Assembly (NCBI GenBank): GCA_029465975.1
Contig: CM055739.1
Location: 13,196,789 to 13,260,788, forward strand
Source of the DNA: Dallia pectoralis
Lineage: Eukaryota; Chordata; Actinopteri; Esociformes; Umbridae
DNA: 64,000 bases
Direction of reading: 5' to 3'
Shown in pieces: positions 1-12,700 of the stretch. The notes under the pieces were generated by a model. It worked only from the letters and a program-made list of their open reading frames with translations, ran no database searches and was not told the origin of the DNA. A program made the translations under genes and the position numbers. Each line of letters starts with the position of its first letter. Position 1 is the first letter of the stretch.

Positions 1-1795
1 CTGGATAGCCTCGGCAGGGGCATATCTCGATATCCTAATCTGTGGTTGGCCCGTGACTTTGGCTCTGAAACAGCATTACACGACACCTTTCAGAAAACAC
101 TTGCTGGATATCTGCAGACATCATCTCCTAATCCAACCCATCTACCGTCTACGAGGGTGTCTGAGGGTGGCTTGTCATTTAACCGTGGCAAATCAAGCGA
201 AACTGTGCGGCGGACAGAAAGGAACCCTAATACTCCTTATCTGCACCTAGCCAGTGTGCTACACTTGCCAGTTCTCCATTCTGGACAACGTGACTTGGGT
301 GCCCATTCTGCATCAGCACAAAAGCCTTTTGAGTGGCAACTGTATGAAGAGGAAGCCGACTCTTTCCGGTTGGCTGTTCTCTTCATCTCGCCCCTCTCTT
401 TCTCTGTTATTTTTGCCGCCCCCCGCCACCACCTCATCTCCCCCCAGCTGTTGCAGCCCTTTTGTTTCGCTGCGATTTCCAGCCGAGTGCCATTCCATCC
501 GCCCTGTACGCGGTAATGAAGATTAGCCGGCCCGTGGCGGCTAACAATGGGGTCCCCACATCCGCAGCACAGACGACCCCAGATCCCCACCACAAGCAGC
601 TAACCCCCGTGTAAAACGCTCATCTCCCACCCAACACATATTCGACCCTGCTTCGGTCCTCTCGGCGAAGGGGAGGGCCTGATACTCTCCGGGCCGGTTT
701 AGTGTTTGAATGGGAACTGCCGTATCCCGATCAGATTAGTGCGGATTTGGCAGCTGAGGGGTGGCGGGTCGCTGCACCGATAAACAGCAGTCAACCAAAG
801 CCAGTTAAAGAGAGCCGGGGATCGTATCCCCTCTGAGCCCCACTAACATCAGTCTAGTCATTGGGATTATGCGTTGGGCTTGGCAGGCCTGCTCACTACT
901 TCCATTCCCCTGGTCTTGCCATCTCCTGTCTTCCTGCCACCCTCTGGTCGGAACCTTTTCCTCCTCCTCTTTCGTCTCGCCCGTCCTCTACATCCTCGAT
1001 GTGTCGCCGGTGCACACACTTTATTTCGCAGAACGCATTCGTTGCAACTCAGCAATTCGGTCGCCTTGCGTTTTCTTTTCTTCTTGAAGAATTCCTCGTC
1101 TTCAGTCGGCCCGTCCGTCCGATCGCGCGACAGTTGTGTCAGATCGCGCGACAGTTGTGCGCTGAGGGCACGTATTGGGTTCTGTTGCATTACGCACCGC
1201 TGTTTTGATTTGTGTTGAATTGTTACCCTGGCCTAACTGTGTGGCGCGTTGTTGCAGTCTAAGCAACACGGGGGGCTGTGTCCCAAACCGCGCACTCTTC
1301 TCTTTGTAGTGCTCGTCTCCTGACCAGGACCCGGTCGTGCCATTTAGGATGCAGGCCAAGTCTGCAGGCGGTTGAAATTGGCTGCCATGTTGGGTCATTG
1401 GCTGAAGAAGGATGTGTCGGGTTGCAGTGGCGAGTAGCTAACCGTGTGGCGGGGGGGAAGCAATGGGAAATGTCTTTCTGCTCCATTTTGCAAAGGTCTC
1501 CAGGTCTGCGATCCTTCTTGCACCCTGTGAGCGGTGGCCTTTCCCCCCGGAGGAGAGAGGGACCGCTGATGTGTTTCGCCCCTCCGTGACTCATTGTCTT
1601 AGCTTATAGATTTTCCGGTGGGGTCGGCCGTATGGGTGCTCCACTGCGAGGATACAGTCACAGTCGGTGACCTCCAAAGTGGCCAGAGAATGTAGCTGGC
1701 CCAAATGGTCTAGTCGGATGCTTGACCTCAGCCATTTCCTTGATTGAAGCTTTCCTTTACTCAATCTCAATGCCGACTACGCTTTATCGTCAGCA

Positions 1796-1816
1796 GTGTG
1801 TGTGTGTGTGTGTGTG
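1796..1816. repeat. (TG)n microsatellite
   Basis: This is a short, nearly pure TG dinucleotide run. It is of the common fish type and is likely length-polymorphic. Confidence 0.85.
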
Positions 1817-2150
1817 CGATATCCCGGGCCCATGTGGATCTCCCTGTAAGCTCCTCTGTGCAGACGTGTGATTTCTTGATTAGCACTGAGGTAGCTACAG
1901 GCCCTATTTCGACTGCAGGTTTCCGGGAGAAGCCTGAAATTGACTGGCTAATTGCATCGATGTTTAATGTTATTGACTATCCTGGACGTGTTGGATGAGC
2001 GGATGGGTTTGAACAGTTAGCTGATATGTGTCTTTCAGAGGAAGACAAGCTTTGGTTGGGGGGGTGTTGAGATTATGCTGTGGGTGTAATTCTGTCTGAT
2101 AAGGGCCTTTGTGTAATTAAGTCTATTGCACTGTTATCTACACTGAAGGT

Positions 2151-2588
2151 ACAGTATGTGACTGGGGCAGTATGTGAGTGGGGCAGTATGTGAGTGGTGC
2201 AGTATGTGAGTGAGGCAGTATATGACTGGGGCAGTATGTGAGTGAGGCAGTGTGTGAGTGGGGCAGTATGTGAGTGGGGCAGTATGTGAGTGGGGCAGTA
2301 TGTGAGTGGGGCAGTATGTTAGTGAGGCAGTATGTGAGTGGGGCAGTATGTGACTGAGGCAGTATGTGACTGAGGCAGTATGTGAGTGGGGCAGTATGTG
2401 ACTGAGACAGTATGTGAGTGGGGCAGTATGTGAGTGGGGCAGTATGTGACTGAGGCAGTATGTGAGTGGGGCAGTATGTGACTGAGGCAGTATGTGAGTG
2501 GGGCAGTATGTGAGTGTGGCAGTATGTGACTGAGACAGTATGTGAGTGAGGCAGTATGTGAGTGAGGCAGTATGTGAGTGAGGCAGTG
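2151..2588. repeat. 15-bp minisatellite, about 29 copies
   Basis: The unit is GGCAGTATGTGAGTG, with variants (GTGACTG, TGGGGC, TGAGGC). Because 15 is divisible by three, one minus-strand frame stays open through the whole array and gives a 234-codon Thr/His/Pro/Ser-rich open frame that runs into unique flank. Nothing else suggests a gene. Confidence 0.9.
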
Positions 2589-3129
2589 TTGCCTGAAGGA
2601 AGAGCCCTATTAGTCAGTGAGTGGATTACTTTCTTCTGACGGGATGATGGCACCAAGACCTTCATCTTCCCATACGTCTCTGCACAGCTCGGTCGCACTG
2701 ATCTCCAACGTTGCTTAATTGGAGATGAAAGCTGTTCTATGTTGCTGAGGCTAACCTCTACCCTCCGCTGTGAGATATAAATCTGGCTAGACCTGGTATG
2801 GTCGTGTAGTTTAAAAAGGTTAATGGACAAGCGTTCTTGCATTCAGATCCGCGGCTGGAAGAAAATGGAGTAATATCTTTCTCGCCCGAACAGTCTAGTC
2901 AATCACACATGTGTTGCTGCTGTTAGCCACTCTCTGGTACTGTACAGTTTCTCAGATCCTCGTCTGGCTGAGATCAGCGCAGGTTCAGGCAAGAGTATGG
3001 TGGTGGTGGGGGGTTCTAAGTATTGCTCACCGAAGCCATAAATTACCCTCTCTGTGAGCGGTGAGGGCCACTGCTGATGAGATCACGCACCAACGCATCA
3101 TTTCCCATTGATTTGGGGTTGTGACAGTG

Positions 3130-3201
3130 CAAACACACACACACAGACACACACACAGACACACACAGACATGTGCGCACACGCACAAACACACAAAGTA
3201 T
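3130..3201. repeat. (CA)n-rich microsatellite
   Basis: This is an imperfect CA repeat interrupted by GACACA and GTGCGCAC variants. It sits in sequence with no recognised gene. Confidence 0.8.
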
Positions 3202-4319
3202 GAGGAGGTAGCCGGCCAAACTACTAGAGTCAGGCTGTTGGACAATGGTCATTTGGGTAGTGTCACCTCAGAGTGATCGGCTGGCTCACGGGGGATCAAT
3301 AGCTTGCTGACTGGGCCTGAGTGAATCCCAAAAGGCAGCACATTGAAATACGATAACCCATACTGGCCCGGTACCGCTGAGCGAACGAACGCGCACAAAG
3401 TACAGGGCTGACTGTAAACAAATCGGTTGCATGGAATTAAAAGCTGGAGAGAGTCTGAGTGTGTGTCTGTTTAAATGTAAGCTCCTGGTGATACCCCGAG
3501 TCCACGGTGAGGTGACAACACGATGCAAAAGCATGCCTCTCACTGGTGGACGCGACCTCTCACTAGGCATCTGACCCGACAAATGACCCACTTCTTGAAG
3601 TATTCACAGAGCTGATACCGCTATCCGTTCCACTGTCTATGGCCAGACGCCAGATGCAACAAGATGAAATCATCACAACGTTCACAGCCCTTATCCACCT
3701 CACCTTGAGGGACACTTCAGTTCTGGCCTTCTGCAAGGGTTCTGTTGAACCCTTTGTTCGTTTCATAAGCCAACCTCCTTTTTTAACGAGCCTCCGGTGC
3801 AGCTAACGGCGGGTGGTGGGTGGCAGCTTTCGCTAGTGATTCAATGCTAACGGCATGCTGTTTGCTAGGCTGAGTGTTAGCGTAGGCTTGAGCAAGAATA
3901 GCGTGGGCTTTCCTGGTACGATGCCATGTAGTTGCAGTAGGAGCCCTAGTTGGGCCCACAAGGTCGGGAATGAAAGATGGCGAACAGGTACCGCATGTCC
4001 AGAGAGAGAGAGAGCGCATTAGAGCCACAGAGATAAACTGGTTACAGTTGTGTTACAGCGCAAGACAATAAGGCAGATGCTCTACATTGTCTACAACGTA
4101 GATAGGGTATATGTAGAATATACACATAGAAAGAAACAACATTGTTATCCTACTCATCAGTGCCTGTTCATGAAGTCTATGGTGTTGCACGCTGGTATTT
4201 CTGCATGTGACACACGACTCACTGTGTTGTGCAATCTAGTGCCACATGCCTAGCTTGGTGTGAGAAGGAAAAGCTTTTATAAGGGGGAGAGATTAGACAA
4301 TACCAGCTACCCCACAACG

Positions 4320-4590
4320 GGTTTGCTGGATGTGTGTGGTGTGTGGGAATGTGTGCATGCAGGTGTTATTTCAATAATAAGCGTTGGAGTGTGTGTCGAG
4401 AGCGCGCGTGTGTGTGTGTTTGCGTAACAATTATCTGCTTTGTGTGAAACGGCAGTCGGAGATGTAATTATAGTTTGTGCAAAGGTGTCTGTGGTGTGTG
4501 TCATTGTAATGATCACCTGCATTGGTTTTAGCCTCTGGGCCCCCTCCTATGTGTGTGTGTGCGTGTGCGTGTGTGTGTGTGCGTGTTTGG
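4320..4590. repeat. (GT)n-rich microsatellite tract
   Basis: The segment holds several imperfect GT/TG runs, the longest near 4549-4583, separated by unique sequence. Frames across it read as Val/Cys or Thr/His repeats and are not coding. Confidence 0.7.
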
Positions 4591-4975
4591 GTAAAGCACC
4601 TCCTAGGCCTTTTGTTCTCCAGCATTTTTACGCTATACACTATTTTACTAAATTGTTTCATTTAGATGAACGAGACTTATTGCCATGTTTGCTTTGTGAT
4701 AAAATATATATTGTCACTCCTGTCACCTTCCAGGGTAACGTGAGCCACTTTCTTGACAGATAGTCACTGCGATTACATAGGTCAAAGGGCAATGTCTCGC
4801 TCAATGTGTTTTGGAGCGAAGTGAGTGGCGATGTACGATCGCTGCTTCCTAGTCCTTTCCACTCAATGCACAACCAAAATGAGAAAAAAAATGTCTGAAA
4901 TTCTAATATCACGGGTAAAAGCACATGTTCGACAGAACGCTCCATGTTAGTTAGTGAGTTTGTAATGCTTCAGGG

Positions 4976-5830
4976 TCAGGTGTCTGCCAACAGCATGTGT
5001 GGTCAAGGCACAACTGGCACTCATTAATCTATTTGGATACGTCTCTACCAGGCTGGCATCTGTCCTCAGCAATTTTTGCCCATTCTTCTTGGCAAAATGC
5101 TCATGCTATGTCAAGTTGGATAAGGACCTTTAGTGAAACGCAAATTTCAGCTCTTTCCACATATCCACAACTAGATTGAGGGCCAGGCTTCGACTAGTCC
5201 ATTCAAATACATTAACAGACTAGTCCCAAAGCCACTGTTGTCAAGCTTAAAGATGAATCTTTACCCCAGTTTTAGGCCCTGTTTGCTCTAAATCATGGAT
5301 TCCTTCAAAAAGCTCTTTGTGTTTTGCTCCATTCAATCATATTTTCCTTCCCTCAATCAGGAACCGTCTCCCTGCCGCAGAGAAACATCTCCAAGTCTTT
5401 ATGCTGCCCCCAACGTCTTTTATAGAATATGATCGTTTTCTTAGGATGATGTGGTGTGTGAGGCTTGTGCCAAACATAGTGGCCAAGAACCTATGTTAGA
5501 CAATTGTTATTCCACTTGGTCGTTGGGTGGCCTTCCTGACTAGTCCCAGTGCTTTCAGGATACTAATGCATACAGGAAACGTTCTGACAGACATTTAGTT
5601 ATGATGGACTCCATTCAACGTGTTATGTGACAATTGGTACCTCCACAGTTAATTTGGGTGTCAAAGCAAAGAGGGTAAATATTTGTGCAATTAATCATGT
5701 TCTTTCTTAAATTTTTATCAGTTAGTCAGTGGCACATACTCTCAATTAAATACATTTGAATTTCATTTTGCAACAAAATCAAATGGGGACAGGTCCACTG
5801 TCTGAATAATTTTCAGAGCCACTGTGTCAA
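4976..5830 (-). mobile_element. Degraded Tc1/mariner-like transposon, antisense
   Basis: The plus strand resembles the reverse complement of Tc1-like transposons abundant in fish. Recognisable stretches include one near 5055-5115 (TGGCATCTGTCC and TTTTTGCCCATTCTT), one near 5225-5290 (the 'remaining ... CCCCAGTTTTAGG' region) and one near 5660-5830 that ends in an AT-rich terminal segment. Frames are broken by many stops, so no active transposase is encoded. Identification rests on memory of the family's nucleotide consensus. The ends are approximate and I did not locate intact terminal inverted repeats. Confidence 0.65.
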
Positions 5831-6514
5831 TGTTATTAACATAAAATTATTGTTGTAGTCTAAATAGGCTCTTGGTTAGTAGCACATAGCTTAGCACTGC
5901 CAAATGACTAGTGAACAAAATGTAAGAAAGCCAGGTTTAGGCTGTGGCCACGGGTTTCAACGTGTCATCGCTGTAGTGGTTTCCCCGTACAGTTGTAGAA
6001 ACATAATTTGATCACAATGTTGCAGGAACCAAAACATGTGTAGTGTTGGAAGGACTTTTTTAAATTCCACTTTTTTTCTTTTATAAAAGATGCCTGCCAC
6101 TACAACCATACCCATTAAATATAATCTAAACCTACACTACTACAATTCACATTTACCGTCACAGCAGTATTATTTTTCCGTGCTAAGTGGCTGGATTGGA
6201 CGGATATGTCTCCGCTTGTGGAGTAGGTCAGTGGATAACATTGCCTTAATTCCCTGCTTTAAATCTAAAAGACCTGAAGACATGTTTGCGTGGAGCCCGA
6301 TTCATGTTGACTTTGTAGATCATTGTCAGTCTATGAGCACGTAAGTGGGCTGTTATCTTCTCTTTATCTGGGCCCGTTGTGAGAAATAAGCCTCAGAGGG
6401 ATGCCGGTGCTTTTAAATCAGGCAAAGGGAAGAAAGCCACACACGTATTGCTGCATGAATATGCAATAAACACAAACACATTTGCGTGTGTAATTTGTGT
6501 GTGTACACGTGCAC

Positions 6515-6800
6515 CCACTGGGGTTGCAGATCTACACTTAATGGAGCACACACACGCGTACATTAAGATAAAGATACACACATACACACACACTGAGGTT
6601 GCAGATCTGCACTTAATAGAGCACACACACACATACATTAAGATAAAGATACACACATACTGAGGTTGCAGATCTACACTTAATGGAGCACACACACACG
6701 TACATTAAGATTAGGACACACATACACACACACACACTGAGGTTGCAGATCTACACTTAATGGAGCGCACACACGCGTACATTAAGATACACAGCCACAC
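6515..6800. repeat. Four diverged copies of a 65-77-bp tandem unit with (CA)n
   Basis: Each copy contains GGTTGCAGATCT followed by ACACTTAATGGAGC and ACGTACATTAAGAT, then a CA run of variable length. Copy anchors are at about 6533, 6598, 6665 and 6742. The unequal spacing comes from CA length differences. Confidence 0.85.
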
Positions 6801-7528
6801 ACACATAGCACACACCGCACACGCTTACACACAAACAGCAGAAGGAAAATGCTGAACAACTGCCCTTTTCTTGAAAAATATTCCTTTAATGTCACCACCC
6901 TGAGGGGCTAAGGAGAAGCAGAACAGGCAGTTATGGCTGATGGGGGAGAGAAAATGAGAAGGGGGAAAGGTGAGATAAGACTGAGCACACTCTGCTGTCT
7001 CTCCCACCCCTCCTTCGCACGTCTCATATTCTCCCCTCAAACTCATTTATGGAGCCCACCCCCTCCCAACACACTCCCTGAACACGTTTCCTGCCTCCCC
7101 GTTCTCGAGCCCCTCTGCCTAAAGTGTGCGCCGTTCACTTACGTACCATCGCAGCGAAAACAAATTACTCAGAAACAGATGTATACGGCAAACCAACCGC
7201 AACTAAGGGAAAATATATATATATAAATTGTATTTGAAAAGAAAACGCTTTTCATAATTTCATGACATTCATATGCTACCACATAGCGTCTTCACTCGTT
7301 TTTTGAATTAAACACTTTTTTTCGTAAATTCCTGTTCGTCTTTTTGGACCAAATTACAAGCATACGTATTTTACAATAATACACTTCTATATTTTATAGA
7401 GGAGAGGGAGTGGTCATGAGATGTGTTTAAAAAAAAGCAGTAGGTCTGAATCGAACCCATTTGGTAATTGGTAGCATTACTTATATATTAATACACCTGC
7501 TATATGAAACACAGTGGATGTTGAAACC

Positions 7529-7929
7529 TTCGCTTCTGGGGGGGTTAGGGTACAAACTGGGGGTCCGCTTCTGGGGGTTTAGAGTACAAACTGGGGGTCC
7601 ACTTCTAGGGGGATTTAGGGTACAAACTGGGGGTCCGCTTCTGGGGGGTTTAGGGTACAAACTGGGGGTCCACTTCTAGGGGGATTTAGGGTACAAACGG
7701 GGGTCCCCTTCTGGGGGGTTTAGGGTACAAACGGGGTCCCCTTCTGGGGGTGTTAGGGTACCAACTGGGGGTCTGCTTCGGGGGGGTTTAGGGTACAAAC
7801 TGGGGGTCCCCTTCTGGGGGGTTTAGGGTACAAACTGGGGGTCCCCTTCTGGGGGGTTTAGGGTACAAACAGCGGATCCCCTTCTGGGGGGGTTAGGGTA
7901 CAAACGGGGGGTCCGCCTCTGGGGGGGGC
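7529..7929. repeat. G-rich 35-bp minisatellite, about 11 copies
   Basis: The unit is about 35 bp and contains TTTAGGGTACAAACTGGGGG followed by TCCGCTTCT and a run of five to seven G. Copies differ in G-run length and at a few sites. Each unit carries three G tracts on the plus strand (GGG, GGGGG, GGGGGG), so two adjacent units provide more than four tracts and could fold as G-quadruplexes. The TTAGGG hexamer occurs once per unit but not as a telomeric array. Confidence 0.9.
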
Positions 7930-9796
7930 AGCGAATGGAATCGCCCGACCAGTTCACCCCCTCAACAGTAGCTGAACACGCTGACCAGCGGGCTTCTACA
8001 TTCACTTTGAGCCAACTGAGGCGTCAGAGTGAAGTCAGTACAGGGCTGCTCACATCCCCCAGGTGTGTGTTAAGAGACCGGGCCGTTCGGACCGCGTGTA
8101 AGCCTGCTAGGGGAATAACGTTACGCTAAATGTCACAGGCACCGGATTGGATTTACCCCCGACTGTGAGAGCCGAGTCAGGTCCTCTCTCCCTCCCCTTA
8201 TCCTTCACACACCTCCCTGGGTTTGTCTCCGCCTCCATCCCCCCCAACGCCGTCTTGCTTCCCGCTCCATTCATCCTTTTTCCATATCATTTTGGACCTC
8301 TCCCTATCTAACTAAGCCTGGGAGGTGGGGTGTAAAGCAAAAGCTTGAAATTCATCTTGATAACTGAAATGTCCATATGATGAACAATACATGTACAGAT
8401 TGCCACTCACAGTTTGAAGGGTTTCAGGCCAACGGCATGAAGTTGGTGATCATTCTGTCTTTGAATTTGGTTTTAGGATGTAATTTACAGTTCTCTTAGC
8501 ATAATTTCGCAGACACCTAAATTGCATTTCTCGTAAATTCAGTCAATCCCAATTACACTTCACAATGACCATCGTAATCAAGGGAACAGTAAAACCATGA
8601 AAAAGGTTATTATTTAAAACCGTCTTAAATTCCTCACTATGGCAAATGACAAAGATAATTCCTTCGCATTTCTCTTTTGACATTCTTGTAGGTGGGTTTT
8701 CATTTATGTCAACATGCAAATTGGTCCAACAGTCCATTTCTTTCTCTCCCTAAATCCCTTTATTCCTGGAAATATCACCCAGCTGCAGATTTAAAAAAAA
8801 ACGGAGTTTAACCGGTTTTATTTTTAGAGTGCACAACACAAATAAATGACAGAGAGTAGTTCTGTGAACTAGACGTCAGGCCGACGCTATCTGAAACCCC
8901 TTCGCCTCTATAATGGAGCTATCTGTCATTCTCCATTCACTCAGATGAAATGGCTAGTACTAAGGGCACGGTGGAGCTGTTTTCCCCAATCCCTGCTGTC
9001 AAACTGCTTTAGCCACTACATGCCAACACAATACAAAGCTATCAGAAACCGAGAGAGAGGGGCACAAACACAATGTCTTTATTTGTTTGGTGCAGAGAGC
9101 TCAGAGCTGGGTCTAAACGTTGGCCCATTGCTACAACACACAAACACTGTCCCCTGTGCTAATGAGCTAGGCCAGGGTTCATATATAACTGTGAAGAGCC
9201 TGTACAGGGCGCTACTGTACGAGTATTCCCTTACTTTAGAATGTGGCCCTGAAGACTGATGGCTTAATGCATCTGCCTTCTCTTCTATCTGTGCTCGCTG
9301 AAAGTGCAAGTGTGGCTTATCTGCGCTCCATAAAGACCGAGCTAAGCCCCATGCATGTTTACGTGTGTGAGAAAGAGTAGGGAAGAAGGCGACCGGGTAC
9401 GCGGGTCCTTTCTTCACCCCAGCCATTGTGATCAATCAGCGCGTAATCAGCCATCTCTGCAGGGCTGCCCGGCCGGGTCACGTGGATCTGGTGGTGACGC
9501 GGAGCTGATTCTGCTAGCCACTATCCACAGTGGACCGGGGGGGGTTCTAAAAATACAATCGCCGTGTCAGGGCTTCTCAACATATGGCTCTGGCTGGGAC
9601 TTATGTGAGTTATCACCGGTTTATTAAAAGTGAATGACGCAAAATAAAGTCCAAATGCCAAAGGTGTGGCGGTATATTCAATCTCACGAGTCTGCAGCGT
9701 ACCAATTCAGTGTAGTATGTGCTTCAGTGAAACGTGGATGAACACTGGTTGTGTCTGTGTGCTGATTAACCCCATCCTGGTCGTTCTCCTACTTAG

Positions 9797-12700
9797 ACGT
9801 GCCTGGAGTTGGAACGCTATCTCCAGACGGAGCCCAGGAGGCTGTCCGACCTCTTCGACGAGGAGCTCAACTGCCTGCTTACCCCCAACTACGCAAAGGA
9901 GGACAGTGAAGAGGAGCTACTGGACCCCCTCCTCCCCAGCCTCCCGGACCCCCCAAGCCCACCCCTGCCGCCCTTGCCCTGCCCCTCCCAAAAGCACCCC
10001 CCTGGGGCCTCGAAGTTGGCCAAACTTGGCATTGTTGAAGGGGCGGGGTTGGCATCTGGAGGGGGAGGGGTCCACCCTGCCCAGCATAGCGCGGTCACCT
10101 CCCTGACACCGCCCTCGTCCCCAGAACTGGGCCGCCACCTTGTCAAGCCCCACCCCCACCACACTCTGACGGCGTCTGCAGACGGCACGCTCACACTCAA
10201 ACTGGTGGCAAGGAAGGTGGGGATAAGTGCGGCCAGGTTGGTGGCGACCCACACGCTGCCCCTGCCCGCACGTTGTGACGCCGCAGGGGGGCACAGTGAC
10301 GGGGAGCAGGGGGGCCCGTGTGTGATCGGCGTGGGAGATATCCCTGAGAACAAGAAGAGGGTCCATCGCTGCCAGTTTAATGGCTGCAGGAAGGTTTACA
10401 CCAAGAGCTCGCATCTCAAGGCACACCAAAGGACGCACACAGGTAAGATCCATCATCAATAGTCAATTATGGATATGTTCTTTAAATAGCATTAACTTTC
10501 TGTCAGATACTTTCTTAAGCATAAAAACAACCAAACCAAATAAACAAACATAGTATTGCAATGGGAATATTCCAAACTGGTATATTTTTTTGCCACGCTT
10601 GCTTAATTAATTCAATATGTAAAAGGAAACTAATATTATCGAAATATTGCTCACTTTTGCTAAGGAGAAATCACTTATCTGAATTTTTTTTTTGTGACAA
10701 GACTCTCTGAGTCAGTTACAAGTAGTGTAAGCACTCGGAAGGACTTTATTAATGTAGACCAAAACATTTTAAGTACCACTAGTACTACATGCATAATGTA
10801 TTAGCAACTAAGATATCCCTCTTGTACCCATATTCCATGTTCCTTTCACCACAAGTTCTCGATAATCACACCAGCTGTCGGTTCAAGCCTTTTCAGTTAC
10901 CGGAGACAAATGTACAAATGCACAAAGACGTCTGTCCTCCTGCTCCTTTTCTACATTCCATAGTACTCTAGTACCTAGTGCTTAAATTGAGACGTAGCCC
11001 ACTTGTATCTAAGGGCCGGTTTCATGGACACAGCTAACGCCTAGCCTAGAACCAAAAAAATAATCAAGGTCAAATCAAGGTCAATGAGTACTGTCAGCTG
11101 AATATTAAGAGTGCCAGGCACCCAAAGGGCGTACTTGAGTCTGTGCACACTGCCTGTGCCAACAGTATACTCCAAGGTTGCCTCACTACTTCCTCAGCAG
11201 ATTTCCAGAGAAGGAAATGGCCATAATTCTTCCTCTCTTCGATCTCAATCCCGAACCACTCAGCCCGCTGTCAGGAAACTGTCCACAGAGTGACTAACTG
11301 GCCCATGATTGATAGATTGACCTGGATAAACTGTGGTTTCCCCAGATATATATTTTTGCTGCACCGTAAGTTTTTCTATATATATATATATATATATATG
11401 TATGCTTATATAGGCTAAGGCTGTGTTACGGTCCAAATACCTGGGACCCGGTGGGAATTAAATATGTTAGCGTTCCTCGTCCGACATATTTGAAGCAACC
11501 GTATTCTCCCCATGTCAGCATTACTGATACAGGTTATCTGGTCCAATTCCACACAGCAATAGATCAGACATGCATTTTACTGTTATGCTAAGCTGGTCAT
11601 TGGAACGCATTTATAGAGCCATAGTTGAAACAGCTGTTTTCCCCTCCGACATACAGCGCCAACAGTGTCAGGGTGAAACAGTGGAGGTAGGAAATACAGA
11701 CAGGGCCATGGGGCTCTACGCTGGTGCCATCCCTAACGATGACTTTAGAGATGTCATTACTCAAATCCCTGCTTTCTTCACTTGTTCTTTCCATAAATTA
11801 CTGACAGAGAAGAGATTAAGATTTGAGCTGGAATTAAGCAGATTTTGTGGAAATTACACGGCCCTGCAAAGTTTTATGAATGGCCTTCTGAAGGTAGATA
11901 AGGAAATGTACAATTAGAATTTTCCGGGAGCGGGGAAGTAAATTGTCTCATTTCTACTTCTCTCTCTCTCGTCCATCTCTCTCACACACACACAGACACA
12001 CATAGACACACGAGCACAAGGGTTGCACAACTAATCAAATTCAGGGCAACATCGCAATATTGATATATGTAGCATCCTCATTGCAGGAGATCAATATGGC
12101 AGGCAGTATTTGGAAAATCCTGTTCTTATCGTTTTATCCGGTTGTAGACCCTCTCCCTGTACTCTTGTAGCCGCTTCACTCAGCAAGCCCCGCCCCCGCC
12201 AATCAAGCAGACCAGTTATTTGTTGCTGTAAGATTTACTATATATATATATATAAAGTGTATCAAGTCATACACGAAAATAAAAATGAAAACTTATTTCG
12301 TTTTTTGTCGCTGAACACAAAAAGTCAAAGCGAAAAATGTAATCTGCATATTGTTGTAAATTAATTACCGAAAATATAAGAGAGGAAATAATTGATCGCA
12401 TAAGCATTCACTTCCTTGACAATTACACACCCGAACGAGCTGTGGTGCAACCGAATTAGCAAAGCCGGTTCATTGGTAATTGGCCTCTGCAACGCATCAG
12501 TTGATGTCGGATCGTTCTTATCACCCTTGCCTCCACCTGTTTGGTTCCGTGTTTCCTTTGTGGTCGGATCGTTACTGCGTCTTTCGCTCGTTGCCTCTAG
12601 GGATTGCTGTTAACGATATTATGGTAATGTTATCGTTGGTCAGGCCCTTTGCCGTGACACTCCAGATTGAGCAGAGATGCGTCCTATGTCCTTTGATCAT

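Larger units (their letters stand above)
1..9796 (+). other. Presumed klf7 intron 1 / upstream DNA, no coding exon recognised
   Basis: I found no coding exon here. The klf7 exon that starts at 9797 begins in mid-protein, so the first coding exon (about 34 residues in vertebrate KLF7) must lie upstream. I searched for a segment that could encode that N-terminus and did not see one, so it is probably before base 1. The first 1.6 kb is relatively GC- and CpG-rich and could be promoter-proximal. The rest is AT-rich with microsatellites, three minisatellite-type arrays and a Tc1-like remnant, listed separately. Short open frames here lack homology or splice context and look like chance. Confidence 0.5.

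Noticed and set aside
7440..7470. tRNA fragment (GAATCGAACC)
   Set aside because: Only a T-loop-like word is present, and no cloverleaf can be formed with the surrounding sequence.
7529..7929. Interstitial telomere repeat
   Set aside because: TTAGGG occurs once per 35-bp unit and is not in tandem hexamers, so it is an ordinary G-rich minisatellite.
9889..10459. Minus-strand open frames of 154 and 180 codons over klf7 exon 2
   Set aside because: They mirror the GC-rich klf7 exon, and the plus-strand protein is clearly conserved.
11570..11917. 115-codon frame in klf7 intron 2
   Set aside because: No homology is seen and its composition matches the surrounding intron.
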